Notes under the pieces: model-generated
Told to the model about the DNA's origin: nothing
The model's database searches: none
The model's input: the letters and a program-made list of their open reading frames with translations, nothing else
Position numbers and translations under genes: made by a program
Shown: positions 38,899 through 46,842 of the stretch, one piece after another
Layout: each line of letters begins with the position of its first letter
Position numbering within the stretch: the stretch's first letter is position 1
Assembly (NCBI RefSeq): GCF_007176755.1
Contig: NZ_BJTV01000001.1
Location: 806,001-870,000, forward strand
DNA length: 64,000 nucleotides
Direction of reading: 5' to 3'
From: Streptomyces sp. 1-11
GTDB lineage: Bacteria; Actinomycetota; Actinomycetes; Streptomycetales; Streptomycetaceae

Positions 38899-39573
38899 CT
38901 ACCGGCCCGCTGTGCCGCCGCCCAGCTCGCCCTTCCAGCGCCGGTACAGGCCGTGTCCGACGCCCGCCGCGTCCAGCACCCGCCCGGCGACGAAGTCCAC
39001 CAGGTCCTGGATGTGGGTGGCGCCCGCGTAGAAGGCGGGCGAGGCCGGCACCACGCTCGCGCCCGCGTCGTCCAGCGCCACGAGGTGCCGCAGGGTCTGG
39101 CCGTTCAGGGGGGTCTCCCGCACGGCCACGACGAGCGGCCGGCGTTCCTTCAGTGTGACGCTCGCGGCGCGCTGCAGCAGGTCCTTGGAGAGGCCGAGGG
39201 CGACGCCGGCGACACAGGCCGTGGACGCCGGGACGATCAGCATGCCGCGCGCCGGGTACGACCCGGAGGAGGGCCCCGCCGCGAGGTCACCCGCGCCCCA
39301 GTACCGCACCCCGCTGACGTCCGCCTCGAACGTCCCCGGCTTGCCGTCGGCCCCGCGGGCCAGCCACTCCCGCAGGTCCTCCTGCCAGTGCGCGTCCCGG
39401 AACGAGATCCCCGTCTCGTCCAGCAGCGTCAGCCGCGAGGCGCGGCTGACCACCAGGTCGACCGCCTCACCGGCGTCCAGCAGCGCCCGCAGCACGGCTG
39501 CCGCATACGGCGTCCCGGAAGCTCCGGACACCCCCACGATCCAAGGCGCGCGCTGCGATTCTCCTGCGTTCAC
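38899..39573 (-). CDS. ubiX: Flavin prenyltransferase UbiX
   Basis: Makes prenylated FMN for UbiD-type decarboxylases. 224 residues; IVGVSGASGTPYAAAVLRAL is the FMN/prenyl-phosphate motif and SKDLLQRAASVTLKERRPLV with LVVAVRETPL completes the signature. Its partner ubiD is at 40555 in the same block, so it serves the menaquinone decarboxylase. Confidence 0.93.
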   Translation of the reverse strand: MNAGESQRAPWIVGVSGASGTPYAAAVLRALLDAGEAVDLVVSRASRLTLLDETGISFRDAHWQEDLREWLARGADGKPGTFEADVSGVRYWGAGDLAAGPSSGSYPARGMLIVPASTACVAGVALGLSKDLLQRAASVTLKERRPLVVAVRETPLNGQTLRHLVALDDAGASVVPASPAFYAGATHIQDLVDFVAGRVLDAAGVGHGLYRRWKGELGGGTAGR

Positions 39574-39655
39574 ACCTTGAGCGTACCGGCGGACCGAACC
39601 GCCTTCAGGGCGGGTCGGCCCGACCGCGGCGCAGGCGGGACTTTGCGGACACGAC

Positions 39656-40558
39656 CTAGACCGTCAGGCCCCGCACCAGCAGGTCCAGCAGCGCGCACAC
39701 GAACAGGGCGATGCCGATGAAACCGTTGACGCTGAAGAACGCCCTGTTCAAACGGGACAGGTCGTGCGGGCGGACGATGGTGTGCTCGTAACCGAAGGCG
39801 CCGGCCACGACGATCAGGCCCAGCCAGAAGAAGGCGCCGGCGTCGGTGGCGAGGGCGTACCAGACGAACAGCGCCGTGGTGACGGTGTGACAGGCGCGGG
39901 CGCCCCAGATGGCAGCCGGGATGCCGAAGCGGGCCGGCACCGACCTGACGCCGATCGCACGGTCGGTCTCGACGTCCTGGCAGGCGTAGATCAGGTCGAA
40001 GCCGCCGATCCAGACGCCGACGGCCAGACCGAGGATCACCGCGTTCCAGGACCACTCGCCGGTGATCGCCAGCCAGCCGCCGACCGGGCCCATCGCCTGG
40101 GCCAGACCCAGGATGGCCTGCGGGAAGTTCGTGAACCGCTTGCCGTACGGGTAGACCACCATCGGGATCACCGCGATCGGCGCCAGGGCCAGGCACAGCG
40201 GGTTCAGCAGCGCCGCCGAGCCCAGGAAGACCACGAGCGCGACCAGCGCGCCGGTCCAGGCGTGCCGCACCGACATCGCGCCGGTGACCAGTTCGCGGTG
40301 GGCCGTGCGCGGATTGCGGGCGTCGATCTCGCGGTCGATGATCCGGTTGACCGCCATCGCGAACGTGCGCAGGCCCACCATGCAGACGGTGACGAGCAGC
40401 AGCCGGACCCAGTGGATGTTCCGGTCGAGCTGGAACATCGCGGTGAGGGCGGCGATGTAGGCGAAGGGGAGCGCGAAGACCGAGTGCTCGATCATCACCA
40501 GGCGCAGGAACGCCTTGGTGCGTCCCGGCCGCGGAAGTGCCGCGGAGGCGCTGCTCAC
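39656..40558 (-). CDS. mqnP: Menaquinone prenyltransferase (UbiA family)
   Basis: 300 residues with about eight helices. Two aspartate motifs, NRIIDREIDARNPRT and CQDVETDRAIGVRS, bind magnesium and prenyl diphosphate. In the futalosine route this enzyme prenylates dihydroxy-6-naphthoate. ATG 40558 overlaps the ubiD stop by four bases, so it is coupled with the decarboxylase. Confidence 0.92.
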   Translation of the reverse strand: MSSASAALPRPGRTKAFLRLVMIEHSVFALPFAYIAALTAMFQLDRNIHWVRLLLVTVCMVGLRTFAMAVNRIIDREIDARNPRTAHRELVTGAMSVRHAWTGALVALVVFLGSAALLNPLCLALAPIAVIPMVVYPYGKRFTNFPQAILGLAQAMGPVGGWLAITGEWSWNAVILGLAVGVWIGGFDLIYACQDVETDRAIGVRSVPARFGIPAAIWGARACHTVTTALFVWYALATDAGAFFWLGLIVVAGAFGYEHTIVRPHDLSRLNRAFFSVNGFIGIALFVCALLDLLVRGLTV

Positions 40559-42012
40559 AGGCCGTACTCCTTCCAGCGGCGGTCCACCAGGGCCGCCGTA
40601 TCCGGGTCCGACAGGACCATCTCCGGCCAGCCGCCGTCACGGGTGTAGCCCTCCTCGGGCCACTTGCGCGTGGCGTCGATGCCCGCCTTGCCGCCCCAGA
40701 ACTGCTGGTAGGAGGCGTGGTCCAGGTGGTCGACGGGGCCCTCGACGACCGTGAGGTCGCGGGCGTAGTCCGTATTGCCGAGGGCGCGCCAGGCGACCTC
40801 GTGCAGGTCGTGCACGTCGCAGTCGGCGTCCACGACCACGATCAGCTTGGTCAGGGACATCATGTGCGCCCCCCAGACCGCGTGCATCACCTTCTGCGCG
40901 TGCTTGGGGTACTTCTTGTCGATCGAGACGATCGCGCAGTTGTGGAAGCCGCCGGCCTCGGGCAGGTGGTAGTCCACGATGTCCGGGACGATGATCTTCA
41001 GCAGCGGCAGGAAGAAGCGCTCCGTGGCGCGGCCGAGGGGGCCGTCCTCGGTGGGCGGCCTGCCGACCACGATCGACTGCAGCAGCGGCCGCCTGCGCAT
41101 CGTCACGCAGTCGATGGTCAGCGCCGGGAAGGGTTCCTGCGGGGTGTAGAAGCCGGTGTGGTCGCCGAAGGGGCCCTCGGGCAGCATCTCGCCGGGTTCC
41201 AGCCAGCCCTCCAGCACGACCTCGGCGTTCGCCGGGACCTGGAGCGGGACCGTCTTGCAGTCGACCATCTCGATCCGCTTGCCCGCGAGGAACCCCGCGA
41301 AGAGGTACTCGTCGATGTCACCGGGGAGCGGGGCGGTGGAGGCGTAGGTCACGGCGGGCGGGCAGCCGAAGGCGATGGCGACGGGCAGCCGCTCGCCGCG
41401 CCGGGCCGCCACCTGGTAGTGGTTCCGGCTGTCCTTGTGGATCTGCCAGTGCATGCCGATGGTGCGCTTGTCGTGCCGCTGCAGCCGGTACAGGCCGAGG
41501 TTGCGGACGCCGGTCTCGGGGTCCTTGGTGTGGGTCAGGCCCAGGTTGAAGAAGGAGCCGCCGTCCTCGGGCCAGGTGAACAGCGCCGGAAGCCGGTCGA
41601 GGTCCACCTCTTCGCCGTGCAGCACGACCTCCTGCACGGGCGCGTTGTCCGGCTTGACCTTCCTCGGCGGCACGTGCGCCATCGCGCCGAGCTTGCCGAA
41701 CGCCTCGCGCACGCCCACGAACCCGTGCGGCAGCTCGGGCCGCAGCAGCCCGCCGATCTTCTCGGAGATCTCGCCGTACGACTTCAGGCCGAGCGCCTTC
41801 AGCAGCCTCCGGTCGGTGCCGAAGACGTTCATCGCGAGGGGCATCGCCGAGCCCTTCACGTTCTCGAACAGCAGCGCCGGGCCGCCCGACTTCTGGACCC
41901 GGTCGACGATCTCCCCGACCTCCAGGTACGGGTCGACCTCGGCCTTGATGCGCTTGAGGTCTCCCTCGCGCTCCAGCGCCCTGAGCAGGGAGCGAAGATC
42001 GTCGTAAGCCAT
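40555..42012 (-). CDS. ubiD: UbiD-type menaquinone biosynthesis decarboxylase
   Basis: 485 residues from ATG 42012. NLGLYRLQRHDKRTIGMHWQ is the prenyl-FMN and metal site; EVVLEGWLEPGEM and EGPFGDHTGFYTP are the catalytic Glu regions. It decarboxylates the prenylated naphthoate after mqnP. From the same operon as mqnP, with ubiX close by to supply its cofactor. Confidence 0.92.
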   Translation of the reverse strand: MAYDDLRSLLRALEREGDLKRIKAEVDPYLEVGEIVDRVQKSGGPALLFENVKGSAMPLAMNVFGTDRRLLKALGLKSYGEISEKIGGLLRPELPHGFVGVREAFGKLGAMAHVPPRKVKPDNAPVQEVVLHGEEVDLDRLPALFTWPEDGGSFFNLGLTHTKDPETGVRNLGLYRLQRHDKRTIGMHWQIHKDSRNHYQVAARRGERLPVAIAFGCPPAVTYASTAPLPGDIDEYLFAGFLAGKRIEMVDCKTVPLQVPANAEVVLEGWLEPGEMLPEGPFGDHTGFYTPQEPFPALTIDCVTMRRRPLLQSIVVGRPPTEDGPLGRATERFFLPLLKIIVPDIVDYHLPEAGGFHNCAIVSIDKKYPKHAQKVMHAVWGAHMMSLTKLIVVVDADCDVHDLHEVAWRALGNTDYARDLTVVEGPVDHLDHASYQQFWGGKAGIDATRKWPEEGYTRDGGWPEMVLSDPDTAALVDRRWKEYGL

Positions 42013-42165
42013 GTGCCCAAGTATCGCCGACGTACCGCTGCGTCCCGCGCCCGCCCCTGCCCGGCCGGGGGTCCGGGGAGCCGGTCCCGGGACCGGCGCG
42101 GCCGTCACCCGATAGCCTGGGCCCGTCACCGGGGCCGTCCCACACCCTTCGGGAGATCGCACGTC

Positions 42166-42450
42166 ATGCTCAGGTATCTGCCCGCCCTGCTGGTGCTGGC
42201 GCTGTGGATCTACGCCTTCGTCGACTGCCTGAACACCCCTGAGGAAGAGGTGCGCCACCTGCCGAAGGGCGCGTGGCTGCTCGTCGTCCTGGTCTTCGGC
42301 TGGGTGCTGGTCGGCCCGGTCGCCTGGCTGATCACCGGCAGGGTCCGGCAGCCGGCCGGCGCGTCCCCGGGCGGCTCGGGCTGGGTCGCCCCCGACGACA
42401 ACCCCGAGTTCCTGAAGTCCCTCGAACGGGACGACCCCGGGAACGACTGA
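42166..42450 (+). CDS. PLDc_N domain small membrane protein
   Basis: 94 residues from ATG 42166. Two helices, LRYLPALLVLALWIYAFVDC and AWLLVVLVFGWVLVGPVAWL, with the PLDc_N motif (LPKGAWLLVVLVFGWVLVGP). This module anchors phospholipase D-like and other membrane proteins, but here it stands alone with a short Pro/Gly tail ending KSLERDDPGND. Divergent from ubiD. Function unknown. Confidence 0.82.
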   Translation: MLRYLPALLVLALWIYAFVDCLNTPEEEVRHLPKGAWLLVVLVFGWVLVGPVAWLITGRVRQPAGASPGGSGWVAPDDNPEFLKSLERDDPGND

Positions 42451-42459
42451 GCCGCCGCA

Positions 42460-42493
42460 CCCGGGGCCGCTCGTCGCCTCGGACGGCCCCGGG
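42460..42493. terminator. Bidirectional terminator between PLDc_N gene and kinase gene
   Basis: CCCGGGGCCG pairs with CGGCCCCGGG, 10-bp stem with a 14-nt loop, located between two convergent stops. Confidence 0.6.
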
Positions 42494-42516
42494 CCGGGGG
42501 CGGATCCGGCGGGCCG

Positions 42517-44499
42517 TCAGGTGTGGGCCCAGCTCTGCGAGGCGGTCCCGGACTGGCAGGGCCTGCTGGCGACGCCCCCGCCGAAGGCCAGGTCCAGGCA
42601 GGCGCCGTTGAACTCGCTCTTGAGGGTGCCGCCGGAACCGGTACGCCACAGGTCCGGGCTGCCGCCTGAGGCACAGTCACCGGTGACGACGGTCTGGCCG
42701 ACGAAGTTGGCCCGCAGGCACGCGCCCGACCGGTTGACGACCTTGACCGTGCCGTTGCCAGCGCTCCTGAAGGTCCAGTAGGCGCCGGAGCCGGAGCAGG
42801 CGCCGACGTCCGTGGCGCCGTAGACCTGGACCAGACACTTGCCGTTCTCACCGTTCTTGAGGCGGAAAGCGCCCTGACCCGGGGCCGTGGAGGCGCCCCC
42901 GGACGAGGAACCGCCGGAGGACGACCCGCCCGACGAGGAACCGCCGGAGGACGACCCGGACCCGCCCGACGAGGAACCGCCGGAGGAGGAGCCGCCGGAC
43001 GAGGAGCCGCCCGCGGAGGAGCCGCCGGACGAGGAGCCGCCCGTGGAGGAGCCGCCGGAACCGCCGGAGCCGCCGCTGCCACCGCCCGGACTCCCGCCGC
43101 CGGCGGCCGCGTCGCCTCCACCGGTGCCGCCGCCGCTGCCGCCGCCGGACGAGCCCGAGCCGCCGGAGCCGCCCTGCGGGTCCTCGCCGCCCTCGTCCCG
43201 CCCGCGTCCGCCGTCCGCCTTCTTCCTGCCGGACGGGCCCGCCGAACGCCCGCCGTCCGGCTTCCCGCTCGCGGAGGCACTCGCGGAAGCGCTCGCGGAG
43301 GCGGACCGGTCCGGCGCCGAAGGACCTGCCGCCGCCGGCGCCGAGGCTCCGGGCCTGCCGCCGGCGGCCGCGTCGCCGGAGCCGGAGGCGTACGGGACGA
43401 GCTGGAAGGCCAGGGTCGCCGCACCGGCCACGACGACCACCGGGACGACCACCGCCAGCAGACGGGTGCGCCGCCGCCGCTCCTCGCGGCCGGGCCCGGG
43501 CGCCACGACCGCCTCGGGCACCGGCCCCGGCTCCGGCTCGGTGCCGGGGTCCGCCTCGGTGCCGGGGTCCGGCTCGGTCACCTCCGGCACCGCCGCCGCG
43601 AACGCCGCCCGCCCGGCCAGGGGCGCCATGAGGGACGCGGGCCACAGCGGGGGCTCGGACGGCCCGCGGCCCGCGGCCAGTTCGAGGAGCCCGGCGGCCG
43701 TGGGACGGCTGCGCGGGTCCTTGTCCAGGCAGGAGGCGACCACGTCGGCCAGCTCCGCGTCGGCCTCGCGCAGCCCTTCGAGGTCGGGCTGCTCGTGCAC
43801 GATGCGGTACAGCACGCCGTGCCCGGACTCGTCCCCGAACGGCGGTCGCCCGCTGGCCGCGTAGGCCATCACGGAGCCCAGCGCGAAGACGTCCACCGCC
43901 CCGGTCGGCCGCCGCGCCCCGGAGGCCTGTTCCGGGGACATGTAGGCGGGGGTGCCGACCACCATGCCGGTGCGGGTGAGCTGGCTCTGCTCGGCGGCCC
44001 GGGCGACCCCGAAGTCGATGAGGGTGACGCCGTCCAGGGTCAGCATGACGTTGGACGGCTTGACGTCCCGGTGCACCATGTCCAGTTCGTGCACCGCCGC
44101 GAGCCCCGCCGCCGCCTCCCGCAGCAGCAGCCACAGCGCCTCGGGCGGCAGCGGCCCGCCGTGCGCCTCCAGGGCCTCGCGCAGGGTCAGCCCGGGCACG
44201 TACGCGGTGGCGAACCACGGCGGCCGCGCGGCGCGGTCGCCGGCCAGCAGCGGCGCGGTGGCCCTGGCGGGGAGCCGGGCGAGGTTGTCCAGCTCGTGCC
44301 CGAAGCGCCGGACGAAGTCCTCGTCCTCGCCCACCACGGACGGCAGCACCTGCTTGACGGCCGCGTACCGGCCCTCGTGCACGCCGAGGTAGACCCGTCC
44401 CATGCCGCCGGACCCGAGCCGCCCGACGAGCGGGATCGGGCCGATCCGCCGGGGATCGCCGGCTTCCAGCGGCTCGACCCCGTTGTCTTCCCCGTTCAA
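42517..44499 (-). CDS. Ser/Thr protein kinase with C-terminal ricin-type beta-trefoil lectin
   Basis: 660 residues from TTG 44499 (GGGGGAA 5-6 bases upstream; no ATG/GTG fits better). Kinase motifs: GSGGMGRVYLG, AAVKQVLP, HRDVKPSN, LIDFGVAR. After about 330 residues one helix (LLAVVVPVVVVAGAATLAFQ) crosses the membrane. A low-complexity linker of about 150 residues follows, mostly (SSGG)n and Ala/Ser runs, then a cysteine-paired beta-trefoil domain (CLVQVYGATDVGACSGSG, ACLRANFVG, ACLDLAFGG) of ricin B type. It looks like a receptor kinase sensing sugars or wall fragments. Divergent from a TetR gene. Confidence 0.9.
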   Translation of the reverse strand: MNGEDNGVEPLEAGDPRRIGPIPLVGRLGSGGMGRVYLGVHEGRYAAVKQVLPSVVGEDEDFVRRFGHELDNLARLPARATAPLLAGDRAARPPWFATAYVPGLTLREALEAHGGPLPPEALWLLLREAAAGLAAVHELDMVHRDVKPSNVMLTLDGVTLIDFGVARAAEQSQLTRTGMVVGTPAYMSPEQASGARRPTGAVDVFALGSVMAYAASGRPPFGDESGHGVLYRIVHEQPDLEGLREADAELADVVASCLDKDPRSRPTAAGLLELAAGRGPSEPPLWPASLMAPLAGRAAFAAAVPEVTEPDPGTEADPGTEPEPGPVPEAVVAPGPGREERRRRTRLLAVVVPVVVVAGAATLAFQLVPYASGSGDAAAGGRPGASAPAAAGPSAPDRSASASASASASASGKPDGGRSAGPSGRKKADGGRGRDEGGEDPQGGSGGSGSSGGGSGGGTGGGDAAAGGGSPGGGSGGSGGSGGSSTGGSSSGGSSAGGSSSGGSSSGGSSSGGSGSSSGGSSSGGSSSGGSSSGGASTAPGQGAFRLKNGENGKCLVQVYGATDVGACSGSGAYWTFRSAGNGTVKVVNRSGACLRANFVGQTVVTGDCASGGSPDLWRTGSGGTLKSEFNGACLDLAFGGGVASRPCQSGTASQSWAHT

Positions 44500-44587
44500 C
44501 GCGTTCCCCCTGCGTGCTGCGTCATATGTTCGGAAATCCGGTCTCGGGTGTGAGGATGGTGCACCGGTGCGGTGCACCACCACACTG

Positions 44588-44621
44588 TTCCAGAAAACGT
44601 TTCTAGAAAAGTATTCCAGAA
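44588..44621 (+). promoter_or_regulatory. Three phased TTCYAGAA repeats at the TetR start
   Basis: TTCCAGAA at 44588, TTCTAGAA at 44601 and TTCCAGAA at 44614, exactly 13 bp apart; the last ends on the A of the start codon. Each unit is near-palindromic. Such an array over the promoter and start is typical of autorepression, probably by the TetR protein that starts at 44621. Confidence 0.7.
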
Positions 44622-45223
44622 TGAGCCGCAAACAGCAGCGGGGCGAGGCCACCGTCGAACACCTCCTGGACGCCGCGCTGCGCGTGTACGCCGAGGCGGG
44701 CGACCAGGGACTGACGGTGGGCGCACTCACCCGGGCGAGCGGCGTCAGCCCGGGCAGCCTCTACCACCACTTCGGCAGCATCGACGGCCTGCTGAACGCG
44801 CTGCTGACGCGCTGGCTCGGCCGGCTGCTGGCGGAACTGACCGGCGCCCTCGAGGGCACCCGCACCGCGCACACCGGCATCCGCGCCCTGGTCGGGGCCT
44901 ACCTGGGCTTCGTCCAGACCCATCGGGACGCGGCCCTGCTGCTGCACTCCGCCTCCGCCGACCGCCGGGGCATGGCGGACGGCAAGGAGATCCGCGACGC
45001 CCAGGAGGCCCGGCTTTCGCCCCTCGCCCAGTGGGCGCAGGGACACGTCGACTCCGGGGAACTCGTCCCGCTCGCGCCGCCCCTGATCGAGTCGCTGATC
45101 CTCGGACCGGTCACCGCGGTCGCCCGCCGCTGGCTGTCCGGCATCGACGACGTCGACCTGGACGAGGCGGCCCTGCTCCTGCCGGACCGCATCTGGCGCG
45201 CGGTCGCGGCGGAACCGCGCTGA
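44621..45223 (+). CDS. TetR family regulator (probably leaderless mRNA)
   Basis: 200 residues from ATG 44621. HTH: LLDAALRVYAEAGDQGLTVG then ALTRASGVSPGSLYHHFGSI. No purine-rich ribosome site precedes the ATG; the upstream bases are the TTCYAGAA array, so the mRNA may start at or near the ATG. The C-terminal domain is short. Targets probably itself and the divergent kinase-lectin gene, 121 bp away. Confidence 0.88.
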   Translation: MSRKQQRGEATVEHLLDAALRVYAEAGDQGLTVGALTRASGVSPGSLYHHFGSIDGLLNALLTRWLGRLLAELTGALEGTRTAHTGIRALVGAYLGFVQTHRDAALLLHSASADRRGMADGKEIRDAQEARLSPLAQWAQGHVDSGELVPLAPPLIESLILGPVTAVARRWLSGIDDVDLDEAALLLPDRIWRAVAAEPR

Positions 45224-45246
45224 GGACGGGCGCGGCGGCCTTGGCG

Positions 45247-45268
45247 GTCGCGGACCCGGGCCCGCGAC
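45247..45268. terminator. Hairpin between TetR gene and SRPBCC gene
   Basis: GTCGCGG and CCGCGAC form a 7-bp stem around ACCCGGGC, between convergent stops at 45223 and 45273. Confidence 0.5.
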
Positions 45269-45272
45269 GGGG

Positions 45273-45722
45273 TCAGGTGTACTGCCCCGGAAGGGGCTCC
45301 GCAGGCTCCTGACCGGGCGGCGGGGGCGCGGACCCCAGGTTCCCGATCAGCCGTTCGAACCTGGTGCGCCAGGCGGCCTCCGACTGGCCCTCGCCCTGGA
45401 ACTCGTGGGTGAAGCGCAGCACGCAGCCCGACTGCCGCTCACGCTCCAGGTGGAACCGCAGCCGGCCGCCCGCCACGGTGTACTCGGCGACCCGGTCCAC
45501 GTCCCAGGCGGTGACCCGCCCGGCGCCCAGCTCCCGGAAGGCGACCTCCCCGTCGAGTCTGGGCTCGAGAACGTCGACGGCGGTGAACCAGCCCGCGAGT
45601 CCCGCGGGCGTGGCCACCGCCGTCCAGACCTCTTCCATGGTCCTCGGGAGCCGCACCAGGAAGTGGAGTATGTGCGTGTTCCCGTGCGTCTGGCTGGTGC
45701 CCTGTTCGATGGAACCGCTCAT
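45273..45722 (-). CDS. SRPBCC (AHSA1/START-like) domain protein
   Basis: 149 residues from ATG 45722 (MSGSIEQG). VRLPRTMEEVWTAVATPAGL then AGWFTAVDVLEPRLDGEVAF is the AHSA1 signature, and RFTHEFQGEGQSEAAWRTRF is the C-terminal helix. This fold binds small hydrophobic ligands. It follows ccsB by 25 bp on the same strand but has no evident link with cytochrome assembly. Confidence 0.84.
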   Translation of the reverse strand: MSGSIEQGTSQTHGNTHILHFLVRLPRTMEEVWTAVATPAGLAGWFTAVDVLEPRLDGEVAFRELGAGRVTAWDVDRVAEYTVAGGRLRFHLERERQSGCVLRFTHEFQGEGQSEAAWRTRFERLIGNLGSAPPPPGQEPAEPLPGQYT

Positions 45723-45747
45723 GGCACCAGTGTCACCGACCGGGGCG

Positions 45748-46842
45748 TCACACGCCCGCGTAGGAGTGCTTGCCGGTGACGAAGATGTTGACGCCGTAAT
45801 AGTTGAACAGCCAGCAGCCGAAGGCGATGAGCGCCAGGTAGGCGGCCTTGCGACCCTTCCAGCCGGCCGTGGCCCGCGCGTGCAGGTAGCAGGCGTAGGC
45901 GATCCAGGTGATGAAGGACCAGGTCTCCTTGGGGTCCCAGTTCCAGTAGCGGCCCCAGGCGTCGCCCGCCCAGATCGCGCCCGCGATGATCGTGAACGTC
46001 CACAGCGGGAAGACGGCCGCGTTGACACGGTAGGCGAACTTGTCCAGCGAGGCCGAGGCGGGCAGCCGCTCCAGCACCGAGCGCGCGAAGCGGCCGGGCG
46101 TGCCGCCGGACTCCAGCTTGTTCTCGTAGGAGTCCTTGAAGAGGTACAGGATCGTGGCGACCGCGCCGACGTAGAACACCGCGCCGCAGAAGATCGCCGT
46201 GGAGACGTGGATGTACAGCCAGTACGAGTGCAGCGCCGGGACGAGCTGGTCGCTCGCGGTGTACAGCACGGTCACGGCCAGACCGAGGTCGAGCAGCACC
46301 GTGGTGATCAGGAACAGGCCGAGCCAGCGCACGTTCTTCCTCAGCGCCAGCAGCGTGAGGTACACGCCGACGGCCACCGTGGAGAAGGTGATGTTGAACT
46401 CGTACATGTTGCCCCACGGCGCCCGCTCCACGGAGGCCGCGCGGGCGACGACGCCGCTGAGCTCCACCAGGAAGGCGAGCACGGTGAGCGAGATGGCGAT
46501 CCGGCCGTACAGGTCGCCCTGCTCGTCGCCGCCGTGCGCGCCCGGCCCGTCCGGCACGTCCCGGGCGCCGGAGGCGGAGCGCACGACGACCTTCGGCCGC
46601 TCCAGTACGGCGGTCCCGCCGGCGCTCTTGACGGTGACGGCGGGCGCGCCCGCCCGGCGCTCGCCGCCGCCGGCGGCCGTGGCGGTCAGCGCGGCGGCCG
46701 TGCGGCCGACCTTGCTGCGGCTGCCGAACAGCCACTCGGCGATGTACGCGAAGAAGGCGAGCGTGTAGACGGCCATGGACGAGTAGATCAGCGTGTTGCT
46801 GATGCTCGCCAGGTGTTCGTTGGTTGCGGCGGCGAGATTCAC
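45748..46842 (-). CDS. ccsB: Cytochrome c biogenesis protein CcsB/ResC
   Basis: 364 residues, System II cytochrome c synthase subunit that carries haem across the membrane with ResB. WAGDAWGRYWNWDPKETWSF is the WWD-like haem motif; HVSTAIFCGAVFYVGA and the last helix hold conserved histidines (HARATAGW, TGKHSYAGV). An Ala/Gly-rich cytoplasmic insertion of 60-70 residues follows the first helix. ATG 46842 overlaps the resB stop. Confidence 0.94.
   Translation of the reverse strand: MNLAAATNEHLASISNTLIYSSMAVYTLAFFAYIAEWLFGSRSKVGRTAAALTATAAGGGERRAGAPAVTVKSAGGTAVLERPKVVVRSASGARDVPDGPGAHGGDEQGDLYGRIAISLTVLAFLVELSGVVARAASVERAPWGNMYEFNITFSTVAVGVYLTLLALRKNVRWLGLFLITTVLLDLGLAVTVLYTASDQLVPALHSYWLYIHVSTAIFCGAVFYVGAVATILYLFKDSYENKLESGGTPGRFARSVLERLPASASLDKFAYRVNAAVFPLWTFTIIAGAIWAGDAWGRYWNWDPKETWSFITWIAYACYLHARATAGWKGRKAAYLALIAFGCWLFNYYGVNIFVTGKHSYAGV

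Noticed and set aside
42890..43110. DNA tandem repeat as a mobile or satellite element
   Set aside because: It encodes the SSGG linker of the kinase-lectin protein and is in frame throughout.
45350..45365. GTTCGAACC as a tRNA T-loop
   Set aside because: It lies inside the SRPBCC coding region and no acceptor or anticodon stems surround it. No tRNA gene was found in the window.
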